Program-made: the position numbers and the translations under genes | Notes under the pieces: generated by a model | The model's database searches: none | What the model saw: only the letters and a program-made list of their open reading frames with translations | Told to the model about the DNA's origin: nothing | Assembly (NCBI GenBank): GCA_964589145.1 | Contig: CAZPSL010000008.1 | Coordinates: forward strand, 1-18,419 | Reading direction: 5' to 3' | Length of the DNA: 18,419 bases | DNA from: UBA11858 sp964589145 | Lineage (GTDB): Bacteria; Chloroflexota; Anaerolineae; Anaerolineales; UBA11858 | Shown: piece by piece, positions 7,371 through 13,914 of the stretch | Layout of the letters: every line of letters starts with the position of its first letter | Numbering within the stretch: the first letter of the stretch is position 1

Positions 7371-7526
7371 TGGGGTGGTAAATTGGGGATTGGGTGATTG
7401 GGGATTGGTAATTGGGGAATGGGTGATCAGGTGATTGGGTAATCAGGGATTGGGGTTGGGGGTGGGATTTCCTAATCCCTGATTCCTGATTCCTGCTCCC
7501 TGATTTCTAATCCCTGCCTCCTGCTG
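7371..7526. repeat. Array 4: TTGGGGA-type 7/8-mers switching to CCTGATT-type 7-mers
   Basis: On the + strand, G-rich units (TTGGGGA, TTGGGTGA, TTGGTAA, TTGGGTAA, TCAGGGA) with 7-8 nt spacing run to about 7462. They are followed by C-rich heptamers (CCTAATC, CCTGATT twice, CCTGCTC, CCTGATTT, CCTGCCT) to about 7526, which are roughly their reverse complement. The array spans the junction of two minus-strand genes and includes the last 26 or so codons of the upstream one. It is more degenerate than the other arrays and the edges are approximate. Confidence 0.8.
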
Positions 7527-9203
7527 CAAAATGCGGCGGATGGTGGCGATGGAGGTGGCGTAGGTCGGGTCCATGCCGAAGTAGGAAAGGGTGCTGGCAC
7601 CCAGGTTTTTGCCCTTGCTCAGCGGGGTGTCGGATGCGTAGTGCATGATGCCGAGGTCGAAGGGCAGGTTGTAGAAGTTGAGAATTTCATCGTAGGGATG
7701 CCGTTTGGGTCGGAACATCTCGTACACCGCGGAGAGGTACGGCCCGGCTTCCATCTCGATGTCGGTGTAGCCCTCGCGGTAGAAAACATCCATGTACTGG
7801 GCGTTTTGCAGGAAGGTTCCCAGCACGGTGACGGATTTCTGGTTATCGAGCACAGTGCCGTAAACCAGGTAGGGTGCCACGTCAGCGGCGGTGTAGCAAT
7901 TGGGGATCAGGTAGGTGTTGCGGGAGTGCTCATCGTGGACGACGTTGGGGATCATCACGTCCCCGATGCGCCCGTTGAGGGTGGCGGCTTTGCCGAGGAT
8001 GTACACGCCCCGAACTTCGCCCACGTGTTCGGCCACCTCGCTGAGGATGTTGTACGCCGCCATCCCCAGGGGGTAGTCAATGTTCAGGATGAGCGCGTCG
8101 CTGTCCTTCAGGAAGTCCAGCCCATCCTGGCGGAGGCGGCTGTCCATCCACGCCGGACGGATTTTGGCGAGTTCGATGACCTGAGCGTCCACGTCGAAGT
8201 AGTGCTCGCTGTCCACGCGGGTGATGCCGCAAGCCTGTTCGTGTTCCCGCCGAATGGCGTGGAACTCGTGTCCTTCGGGGGACTGCATGTACTTTTTGAG
8301 CAGGTAGTAGAGGAAATTCTCCTGGCTGGAGGGTACCTGACGGCTTTGGATGTCGCGCCATTCGTTTTGCAGGTCAATGTTTTCGCTTTTTTCGAGGTAG
8401 CGGATGAGGGTGTCGCGGTGCTCCAGGGCGAAGCCGGAAAGCAGGTTGACGATGCTGTGGGGATTGCTGGAAACGAAATAGACCGGACGTTCCCGCAATT
8501 CCGGGACGGCGGCTTCGATATGATCCCACCAGGTGTGGGTGGCGCGGCGGTACTCGCTGAGCGATCCGTTGAGCAGTTGTACCCGAAAGCGGGGTGCGGC
8601 GCGGCGGAACTGCGCCATGCGGGCAGCGAAGCGGGTTCCCCAGACGCGCTGCAATCGCCCCAAGTCGTCCAGCGAGATGCCAAGTGTACCGGCCAAGGCG
8701 GCCTGTCCTTCTTTTGTTTTCAGGCAGGTGTCGAAATTCGTTTCTTCCGGCAGGGATTGCAAATAACGGTGCAGTTTCTTCCCTTCGATTTGCAGTGCGG
8801 TCAGCACCGGCACAATGTCATCAATATCGGTTTGGCTGGCAATCACACAGGCCAGGGTGTTTTCCCCGTTGAAGAAGCAGCGGCGGCGGCGGGCGCGGGC
8901 CTTGACCACCCGCCAGGATTCAACCTTAGGGTAGCCGCCGCGGGAAAAAACCGCCGCGCTTTGTCCCATCACCACCGTTTGCACCTGGAGGATACATTCC
9001 GGCATACGCAGCAGCGTGTAAATGAACGCCGACATATCCAGGAATTCGTCACGGGCGTGCGGGTGCAGCAGCGAGTTGATCCCGGAGTGGGCTTCTTCCA
9101 GGGTCTGGATTTGTACTTCGGAGGAAGACCGCAGCAGAGAGTAATACGTCCGCAGGTAAAGTTCGACTTCTTCGGATGCAGTGTGTGGGACGGTGCGTTC
9201 CAT
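7443..9203 (-). CDS. Unassigned protein with nucleoside-phosphorylase-like C-terminal half
   Basis: This is a 586-residue soluble protein with no signal peptide or membrane segment evident. The N-terminal 330 or so residues are helical-looking and unrecognised. The C-terminal half has GKAATLNGRIGDVMIPN, then LVYGTVLDNQKSVTVLGTFL and DIEMEAGPYLSAVYEM (Asp481 onward). This order recalls purine nucleoside phosphorylase/AMP nucleosidase proteins, where an M-E pair binds ribose. I recall such proteins in Chloroflexota as a DUF (possibly DUF6909), unverified. It sits upstream of a Mo hydroxylase gene on the same strand, compatible with purine metabolism. The last 26 residues (QEAGIRNQGAGIRNQG...) are encoded by heptamer array 4 and look like a repeat-derived tail. 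The ATG at 9203 has no Shine-Dalgarno, but TATAAT lies only 6 nt upstream, suggesting a leaderless message. That it is a gene is near certain; its function is open. Confidence 0.85.
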   Translation of the reverse strand: MERTVPHTASEEVELYLRTYYSLLRSSSEVQIQTLEEAHSGINSLLHPHARDEFLDMSAFIYTLLRMPECILQVQTVVMGQSAAVFSRGGYPKVESWRVVKARARRRRCFFNGENTLACVIASQTDIDDIVPVLTALQIEGKKLHRYLQSLPEETNFDTCLKTKEGQAALAGTLGISLDDLGRLQRVWGTRFAARMAQFRRAAPRFRVQLLNGSLSEYRRATHTWWDHIEAAVPELRERPVYFVSSNPHSIVNLLSGFALEHRDTLIRYLEKSENIDLQNEWRDIQSRQVPSSQENFLYYLLKKYMQSPEGHEFHAIRREHEQACGITRVDSEHYFDVDAQVIELAKIRPAWMDSRLRQDGLDFLKDSDALILNIDYPLGMAAYNILSEVAEHVGEVRGVYILGKAATLNGRIGDVMIPNVVHDEHSRNTYLIPNCYTAADVAPYLVYGTVLDNQKSVTVLGTFLQNAQYMDVFYREGYTDIEMEAGPYLSAVYEMFRPKRHPYDEILNFYNLPFDLGIMHYASDTPLSKGKNLGASTLSYFGMDPTYATSIATIRRILQQEAGIRNQGAGIRNQGLGNPTPNPNP

Positions 9204-9209
9204 GCTGTG

Positions 9210-9215
9210 ATTATA
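9210..9215 (-). promoter_or_regulatory. Probable -10 box (TATAAT) for a leaderless transcript
   Basis: On the minus strand TATAAT ends 6 nt before the ATG at 9203, so the expected transcription start falls on or next to the start codon. No good -35 hexamer is seen; that position lies inside the GGGAGTC heptamer array. The fit to a -10 is exact but the functional reading is inference. Confidence 0.55.
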
Positions 9216-9224
9216 CCCGTTTTT

Positions 9225-9469
9225 GGGAGTCGGGAGTTGGGAGTCGAGAGTCGAGAGTGGGGAGTCGGGAGTCGAGAGTCGGGAGTGAGGAGTTGGGAGT
9301 TGGGAGTCGAGAGTGGGGAGTTGGGAGTCGGGAGTTGGGAGTTGGGAGTCGGGAGTCGAGAGTGGGGAGTTGGGAGTCGGGAGTTGGGAGTCGAGAGTCG
9401 AGAGTGGGGAGTCGGGAGTCGGGAGTTGGGAGTTGGGAGTCGAGAGTCGGGAGTGAGGAGTTGGGAGTT
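9225..9469. repeat. Array 5: 35 tandem heptamers, RRGAGTN
   Basis: It contains exactly 35 contiguous 7-nt units (245 bp) with no indel. Six unit types occur: GGGAGTC, GGGAGTT, GAGAGTC, GAGAGTG, GGGAGTG and AGGAGTT. Positions 3-6 (GAGT) never vary; only positions 1, 2 and 7 do. Higher-order copies are present: 9225-9273 equals 9372-9420, 9302-9336 equals 9351-9385, and 9267-9301 equals 9435-9469. It lies upstream of the minus-strand gene at 9203. It is not a CRISPR, since there are no spacers. Confidence 0.97.
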
Positions 9470-9489
9470 GCCAATTTTCAATCTCGCCT

Positions 9490-9668
9490 GGGTGCAGGCA
9501 AATGTTGAGTAATTCCTATGTGTTTTCCTCACCCCGCGCACAAGACTGGCAGTCCTGCCAGGACTGCCAGTCTTCATTTTGCGAACAGGACAGGCACCGA
9601 ACACCCCGCCCTGCCGGGAGCAGGACAGAGATATGTGGCTGCCCAATTTCTACAACATTTGCCTGCCC
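9490..9668. repeat. Inverted pair of a dispersed 14-18 bp repeat (IS-end-like)
   Basis: GGGTGCAGGCAAATGTTG at 9490-9507 (+) and the same core GCAGGCAAATGTTG on the minus strand at 9648-9668 (read inward as TTCTACAACATTTGCCTGCC) face each other about 180 bp apart, with palindrome C between them. A third copy lies at 17963-17986. The arrangement resembles the ends of a small non-autonomous element or an IS remnant. No transposase frame lies between them. Confidence 0.5.
9542..9574. repeat. 33-bp palindrome, copy C (outer stem AAGACT/AGTCTT)
   Basis: A perfect inverted repeat with the shared core; the outer stem is A-A-G paired with C-T-T, a compensated variant of copies A, B and D. It lies in the 570-nt divergent region between the genes starting at 9203 (-) and 9774 (+). 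Confidence 0.9.
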
Positions 9669-9684
9669 TGGTGTGCCCTCCCGC

Positions 9685-9713
9685 TTGACGCCCGTATGCC
9701 GCTCCGCTATACT
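9685..9713 (+). promoter_or_regulatory. Sigma-70 type promoter for the SDR operon
   Basis: TTGACG at 9685-9690 and TATACT at 9708-9713 are separated by 17 bp, near-consensus for a housekeeping promoter. The expected start of transcription is near 9720, giving a leader of about 54 nt before the ATG at 9774. It probably drives the SDR and acyltransferase genes. Confidence 0.75.
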
Positions 9714-9773
9714 ACGCATACGTCACGACTTGCATTGCATTTTGCGAGTTCTTGTCGGGGAAGGAGAATTTTT

Positions 9774-10847
9774 ATGCGCAAAAGGAAAATCCTGGTGACC
9801 GGAATCGGGGGGTATTGGGGAAGCCGCGTTGCCCAGGCTCTGGTGCAGAATCCCGTGTATCAGGTTTTGGGGCTGGATACGGTTGCCCCGCAGCAGCCGG
9901 TTCCGGGCATGGATTTTATCCAGGCGGATATTCGCAATCCCCTGCTGGTGGAACTGCTGAAATCCGAGAAAATTGATACTGTTTACCATCTGGCGTTCAG
10001 GAATACCGAGCGTCCCAGCGAAGCGGCTTTTGATTACAACGTAATGGGCACGATGAAGGTTTTCGGGGCTTGTGCCGCAGCAGGGGTCAGGAAAATTATC
10101 TTCAAGAGCAGCACAGCCGTCTATGGTGCAGCGCCGCAGAATTCCGCCTTTTTGCGGGAAGATCACCCTCTGAACGGCAGCCGCTCTCATGGGAGCATCC
10201 GCTATTTGATGGAGGTCGAGGCCTTTTGCAACGGGTTCCGCCGCCAGTCCCCGGAGGTGAACCTGACCATTTTGCGCTTTGCCAGCGTTGTGGGCCCGAC
10301 GGCGGATGCCCCGCTGGTGCGCTACCTGAGGCAGCCGGTCTCCGCAGTTTTGATGGGTTTTGATCCCATGATGCAGATTATCCACGAAGATGATGTGGTA
10401 GATGCCCTGGTTCACGCCGGTGAGGGGGACTATCCCGGCATATTCAATGTCGCGGCTGAGGATGTGATACCGCTGACGAAACTGCTGGGGCTGGCGGGGC
10501 AGCGGCGTGTGCCTGTCTTCCACCCGTTTGCTTACTGGGGATATGGGCTTTTCGGCAGCCGGGGCTTGCGCTTTACCCGTCACCTGCCCATCGAACTGGA
10601 TTATATCCGTTACCGCTGGGTGGGCGATCTGCAAAAGATGCGCGAGGTGCTGGGCTTTGCCGCTTCTCATACCGCCGAGGAAACCCTGCGGCAGTTCGCT
10701 GAGCAGCGCAGCGCGAAAAAGCCTGTTCTGGAAATCAGCGTCCCGGCGTCTTATGACGCTGACCATCTTCGCGAGACCATTGAGCGCCGTCATGTGAGCG
10801 AAACTCAGGCTGGCGGCGGCGAGAGTCTGGAGGCTACTGATGAGTAA
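9774..10847 (+). CDS. Extended SDR / NAD-dependent epimerase-dehydratase family protein
   Basis: This 357-residue protein starts with a Rossmann fold: KILVTGIGGYWGS (about residues 5-17, the TGxxGxxG loop) and an acidic residue in LGLD (Asp35) favouring NAD over NADP. KSSTAVYG (about 111-118) holds the usual Ser/Thr. The classical Y-x3-K is altered: Tyr144 is present in SIRYLMEVEAF but the Lys position is Val148, so it may be a non-catalytic or atypical SDR. Substrate is unknown; extended SDRs act on nucleotide sugars, sterols and other compounds. The start at 9774 is chosen because AAGGAG lies just upstream, the NAD motif follows at once, and a good promoter ends at 9713; an in-frame ATG at 9579 would precede that promoter. 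It overlaps the next gene by 8 nt (ATGAGTAA), implying translational coupling with a PlsC-type acyltransferase and a possible lipid role. Confidence 0.85.
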   Translation: MRKRKILVTGIGGYWGSRVAQALVQNPVYQVLGLDTVAPQQPVPGMDFIQADIRNPLLVELLKSEKIDTVYHLAFRNTERPSEAAFDYNVMGTMKVFGACAAAGVRKIIFKSSTAVYGAAPQNSAFLREDHPLNGSRSHGSIRYLMEVEAFCNGFRRQSPEVNLTILRFASVVGPTADAPLVRYLRQPVSAVLMGFDPMMQIIHEDDVVDALVHAGEGDYPGIFNVAAEDVIPLTKLLGLAGQRRVPVFHPFAYWGYGLFGSRGLRFTRHLPIELDYIRYRWVGDLQKMREVLGFAASHTAEETLRQFAEQRSAKKPVLEISVPASYDADHLRETIERRHVSETQAGGGESLEATDE

Positions 10848-12129
10848 AAATTCCCGCCCCCGCTGCGCCGCGACGACCAAAAGCGGCCGCCCTTGCAAGA
10901 ATTACGCGCTGGAGGGGGAACGCTATTGCTGGGTTCACCTGCCCGGAGATGAACAGCCATCTCCCTCCCCGGAAGTGGAAACTGCCCCGGATTCGTCGGC
11001 TGCTTTTGCGCCTGAGGCAGAATCCGGCCCTGCGGATGCGGATTTCACCCCGGATGAAATCCGCCAACTGCGCGCCGAACTCCTTCGCGAGTTGAGCGAA
11101 CTGGTTGAGCGGCTGCGGGAGTTGCAGCCCGATTACGAACCGCCCTCCTTCCCGATGCGGCGTTTGCGCGGTCTGTTCGGGAGGCTCCGCCCAGGGATGC
11201 CCGCTGCCCTTGAAAGCCAGTTGGTTGAACTCTTTGGCGAAAACTACCAGGAGGAGATTTTTAACCCCGAAACCTGGAAAGGCCTGTGGTACATGGTCCA
11301 CTACACTGTCCAGTACCAGGCTGATTTCCTCAAACGACGCGTCACCGGTGAATACGAAACCGATGAATGGGGGCTGGATTGGGAATTTGTGGAAGTTATT
11401 CTGCCTTTCTTTGAGTTTCTGTACTACAAGTATTTTCGGGTCACGGCAACCGGGCTGGAAAACATCCCTGATTACGGGCGGGCGCTGCTGGTTTCCAACC
11501 ACTCCGGGCAGTTGCCCTGGGACGGGGCGATGATCACAACCGCCACCTACACGGAACACCCCGCCCAGCGGTTGACGCGCAGTCTCTATGCTACCTGGTT
11601 CCCTACGCTTCCTTTCATTTCCACCATTTTGGAGCGCGGCGGCCAGGTGATGGCGACTGTGGATAACGGCACCCGTCTGCTTGAGCAGGACGAACTGGTG
11701 GCTGTCTTCCCTGAAGGGTACAAGGGCGTTGGCAAACTGTTCAAGGATCGTTATAAATTGGCCCGTTTCGGGCGCGGCGGGTTTGCAAAAATGGCTATGG
11801 ATACGCAGTCGCCCATTGTTCCGGTCGCGGTTGTCGGTGCGGAGGAAACGTACATTTCCGTTTATAAATCACAAACGTTGGCGCGGTTGACCGGTTTTCC
11901 GTATTTTCCGATTTCACTGCGTTTTCCCTGGTTTGGCTTGCTGGGGTTGCTCCCGCTGCCGACCAAATGGTATATTGATTTTGGTACGCCCATCTCCACC
12001 GATGCCTATGAGCCGGATGCTGGGAAAAACCTGGTGCTGGTTTCGCAACTTGCGGATCAGGTGCGCAACGTGGTTCAGGAGATGATTTACCAGCGGCTGG
12101 CGCAGCGCAGTTCGGTTTTTCGCGGCTGA
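10840..12129 (+). CDS. PlsC-type acyltransferase with N-terminal Cys/His motif
   Basis: The C-terminal part (about 180-425) of this 429-residue protein is a lysophospholipid/glycerophosphate acyltransferase domain: NHSGQLPWD (220-228; His221 and Asp228 with a spacing longer than the canonical HX4D, as in some diverged members), FPEGYKGVGK (from about 290, the EGT-like block) and PIVPVAVVG (325-333). It should transfer acyl groups to a lipid acceptor at the membrane. The first 35 residues form a separate small module, RCAATTKSGRPCKNY...RYCWVHL, with Cys9, Cys19, Cys30 and His33 spaced as in a small zinc-binding domain (DUF5763-like, from memory). A Pro/Ala/Glu-rich linker and a short helical, possibly coiled-coil stretch (about 70-95) join them. 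GGAGG at 10829-10833 precedes the ATG, which overlaps the SDR stop by 8 nt. Acceptor and acyl donor are unknown. Confidence 0.88.
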   Translation: MSKNSRPRCAATTKSGRPCKNYALEGERYCWVHLPGDEQPSPSPEVETAPDSSAAFAPEAESGPADADFTPDEIRQLRAELLRELSELVERLRELQPDYEPPSFPMRRLRGLFGRLRPGMPAALESQLVELFGENYQEEIFNPETWKGLWYMVHYTVQYQADFLKRRVTGEYETDEWGLDWEFVEVILPFFEFLYYKYFRVTATGLENIPDYGRALLVSNHSGQLPWDGAMITTATYTEHPAQRLTRSLYATWFPTLPFISTILERGGQVMATVDNGTRLLEQDELVAVFPEGYKGVGKLFKDRYKLARFGRGGFAKMAMDTQSPIVPVAVVGAEETYISVYKSQTLARLTGFPYFPISLRFPWFGLLGLLPLPTKWYIDFGTPISTDAYEPDAGKNLVLVSQLADQVRNVVQEMIYQRLAQRSSVFRG

Positions 12130-12134
12130 AAATG

Positions 12135-12167
12135 ACGACTGGCAGTCCTGCCAGGACTGCCAGTCGT
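12135..12167. repeat. 33-bp palindrome, copy D (outer stem ACGACT/AGTCGT)
   Basis: A perfect inverted repeat with the shared core, 6 nt after the acyltransferase stop and 38 nt before the SCP-2 gene. The outer stem is again compensated relative to the other copies. No T-tract follows it. Confidence 0.9.
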
Positions 12168-12205
12168 TGCTGCACAAGATACTGGTTTCTTGAGAAGAGA
12201 GTTTT

Positions 12206-12607
12206 ATGCCTTTTTACAAAAATGCTGAACAAATCTATGCTGTGATGCAGGGGCTTATGGACCATATGCGCCATGAGACCCCCAACCCGGTAGATACACT
12301 GAGTTCCTCGCGTCTGAATGTCCGCATCCTTCTTGCCGACCCGGATGCCGAAATCACCTTTGACGGGCGCAAACGTCCGGTGGATGTGGCTTACGGCCCT
12401 GCAAACGGACGCGCTACCCTGGAAATTTCGATGACCGCCGACCACATGCACCGGATTTTGCTGGATGAGTATTCCATCAAAAAAGGGTTCTCCAGTGGGG
12501 AATTAAAAGTGCGCGGCCCGGTCTGGAAGGCGATGTCCTTTGCTGAGACTTTCGAGAAAGGGCGCAAATACTACCCCCAGGTGTTGCAGGAACTCGGTTT
12601 GGCTTAG
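12206..12607 (+). CDS. SCP-2 sterol-transfer family protein
   Basis: This 133-residue single-domain protein has the SCP-2 fold pattern: an N-terminal helix, a strand region with ADPDAEITFDGRKRPVDV and GRATLEISMTADHMHRILLD, then SSGELKVRGPVWKAMSF, the typical 'G-x-(L/I)-x-v-x-G' strand before the lipid-binding helix. SCP-2 proteins bind hydrophobic ligands such as acyl-CoAs or sterols in the cytoplasm, so a lipid-carrier role fits the upstream acyltransferase and SDR. The start at 12206 is preceded by a purine-rich GAGAAGAGAG. It may be co-transcribed with the acyltransferase across palindrome D, 76 nt apart. Its ligand is unknown. Confidence 0.85.
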   Translation: MPFYKNAEQIYAVMQGLMDHMRHETPNPVDTLSSSRLNVRILLADPDAEITFDGRKRPVDVAYGPANGRATLEISMTADHMHRILLDEYSIKKGFSSGELKVRGPVWKAMSFAETFEKGRKYYPQVLQELGLA

Positions 12608-12704
12608 AATCTATCCGAAAAAGAACTTGGCAACCAGCCGATGCGTTTTGACATGCTGTGCTGACATTTCCCCCACCTCAACCCCTCCCTGCCCTCACCC
12701 CTGA

Positions 12705-12727
12705 CCCTTCTCCCGAAGGGAGAGGGG
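12705..12727. repeat. Hairpin CCCTTCTCCC-GAA-GGGAGAGGGG
   Basis: A 10-bp stem (one T-G pair) with a GAA loop, in a pyrimidine-rich spacer between the SCP-2 and NUDIX genes. The composition resembles the short intergenic palindromes that recur in many bacterial genomes. No T-tract follows, so it is not a clear terminator. The whole 12608-12888 spacer holds only this hairpin, the repeat at 12790-12828 and unremarkable sequence. Confidence 0.6.
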
Positions 12728-12789
12728 AACCAAAGCGGAAATTTTGAGGAGGGGCAGCGAAAAGTGCGCTGGCAACAGTACTTCACCAC

Positions 12790-12828
12790 ATCCCCCTTTC
12801 CTGGGGGAAGGGGGATACAGGGGATGGG
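12790..12828. repeat. G-rich hairpin/dispersed repeat containing GGGGGATACAGGGG
   Basis: ATCCCCCTT at 12790-12798 pairs with AAGGGGGAT at 12808-12816, followed by ACAGGGGATGGG. Nearly the same string (GGGGGGATACAGGGGGGATGGG split by length) occurs on the minus strand at 18024-18045, so this is a dispersed repeat present in both orientations. Confidence 0.6.
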
Positions 12829-12888
12829 ATAACAATCCAAACAGATATGCTTGGCGCAACATACCTGTTTGGGTTTTTGGATTTAGAG

Positions 12889-13914
12889 ATGACTGCCGTC
12901 CTTGACGCGCCGATTCAGGAAAAACAATTGAACGCTAATTCACACACCCTTTATTGCCAGCGTTGCGGGCACGAGATGGAAATTCGCACCGTCAGCGGGC
13001 GCGAACGACCGGTTTGCCCCGCATGTGGTTACATCCTTTACAAAAATCCCGTCCCCGGAGTCGGCGTGCTGGTCGAGATGGAAGACGGCGTGGTGCTGAT
13101 CCGCCGCGGACACAACCCCAAAAAGGGGCGCTGGGCGCTCCCGGCAGGCTTCATCGAAGCCGACGAGAGCATCGAGGAAGCCGCCGTCCGCGAATGCAAG
13201 GAGGAAACCAACCTGGACATCGAATTGCAAGAGATGTTCTACGTGGATTCCTTCCCTAACGACCCGACCCCTCAAAGCGGCATCATCATCTTTTACCGTG
13301 CCCGTCCCACCGGAGGCGAACTCCGCCCCGGAGACGACGCTGTGGAAGCAGCGGTTTTCGCCCCGGATGCCCTGCCCTCCAATGTCGCCTTCCGTACCCA
13401 CCGGGCGGCATTAACCCGCTGGGCCGGGCTGCACGGGGCAACGGTTAACTTCCACGCCCCAAAGGGTGAACCCCACCCCCTGGCACCCGATTTGCTGATT
13501 CGCCGTGCCCGATTCGATGACGAAACAGCCATTCTCGCCCTGCTTCGCCTGATTCCGGCGAACATCAATCTTACCCTGAAGGAACTTCATGCAGCACAGG
13601 TACGTTTTCGGGAAAGTACCGCGCTGGATGTGCTGGTTGCCGAATACCAGGGCAAACTGGTGGGGTTTCTGGTGCTCTCATACGTTTCTGCGCTCACAGG
13701 GCTGCGTGCATGGATCGACGATATTGCCGTAGATCCCGGCCATCGGCGGCAGGGCATCGGGCGTGCCTTGGTGGAAGCCGCCATCCAGCGTGCCAGCCGA
13801 CGCGGAGCGACACACCTGTTCATGGACACCAGCCGAGGCAATCCTGACGCCCAGCAATTTTACCGTGCTTGCGGTTTTGCTGAAGATGGAGTCGCCCCAC
13901 TGCATATCCGCTGA
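12889..13914 (+). CDS. Zinc-ribbon NUDIX hydrolase fused to GNAT acetyltransferase
   Basis: Three modules are visible in 341 residues. A zinc ribbon (CQRC at 23-26, CPAC at 43-46) comes first. A NUDIX domain follows with box G-x5-E-x7-RE-x2-EE from about 87 to 109 (GFIEADESIEEAAVRECKEE, then TNL with Asn at the usual Gly position), which should bind Mg and hydrolyse a nucleoside-diphosphate derivative; zinc-ribbon NUDIX proteins often act on NADH or ADP-ribose-type substrates. The C-terminal domain (about 201-341) is a GNAT fold with the acetyl-CoA loop HRRQGIGRAL (285-294) and FYRACGF near the end. Substrates are unknown. The start at 12889 is preferred because the upstream in-frame codons from 12847 have unlike, AT-rich codon use and family similarity begins near the ribbon; neither start has a clear Shine-Dalgarno. 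It appears monocistronic. Confidence 0.85.
   Translation: MTAVLDAPIQEKQLNANSHTLYCQRCGHEMEIRTVSGRERPVCPACGYILYKNPVPGVGVLVEMEDGVVLIRRGHNPKKGRWALPAGFIEADESIEEAAVRECKEETNLDIELQEMFYVDSFPNDPTPQSGIIIFYRARPTGGELRPGDDAVEAAVFAPDALPSNVAFRTHRAALTRWAGLHGATVNFHAPKGEPHPLAPDLLIRRARFDDETAILALLRLIPANINLTLKELHAAQVRFRESTALDVLVAEYQGKLVGFLVLSYVSALTGLRAWIDDIAVDPGHRRQGIGRALVEAAIQRASRRGATHLFMDTSRGNPDAQQFYRACGFAEDGVAPLHIR

Noticed and set aside
5032..7434. Long plus-strand open frame (800 codons)
   Set aside because: It is antisense to the Mo-hydroxylase gene, which has clear family motifs; the frame is open only because of GC-rich codon bias.
9225..9469. CRISPR array
   Set aside because: Repeats are contiguous 7-mers with no spacers, and there are no cas genes in the window.
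9211..9508. Frames translating as TPNSRLPTPDSQLP or VGSRESRVGS repeats
   Set aside because: Pure translation of the 35-unit heptamer array; no ribosome binding site or independent domain.
7641..9512. Long plus-strand open frame (623 codons) ending in repeated GVGSRE-like residues
   Set aside because: Antisense to the 7443-9203 gene, and its end is a translation of the heptamer array; no recognisable motif.
9579..9773. N-terminal extension of the SDR from 9579
   Set aside because: It precedes the clear promoter at 9685-9713 and shows no family similarity; the Rossmann motif begins right after the ATG at 9774.
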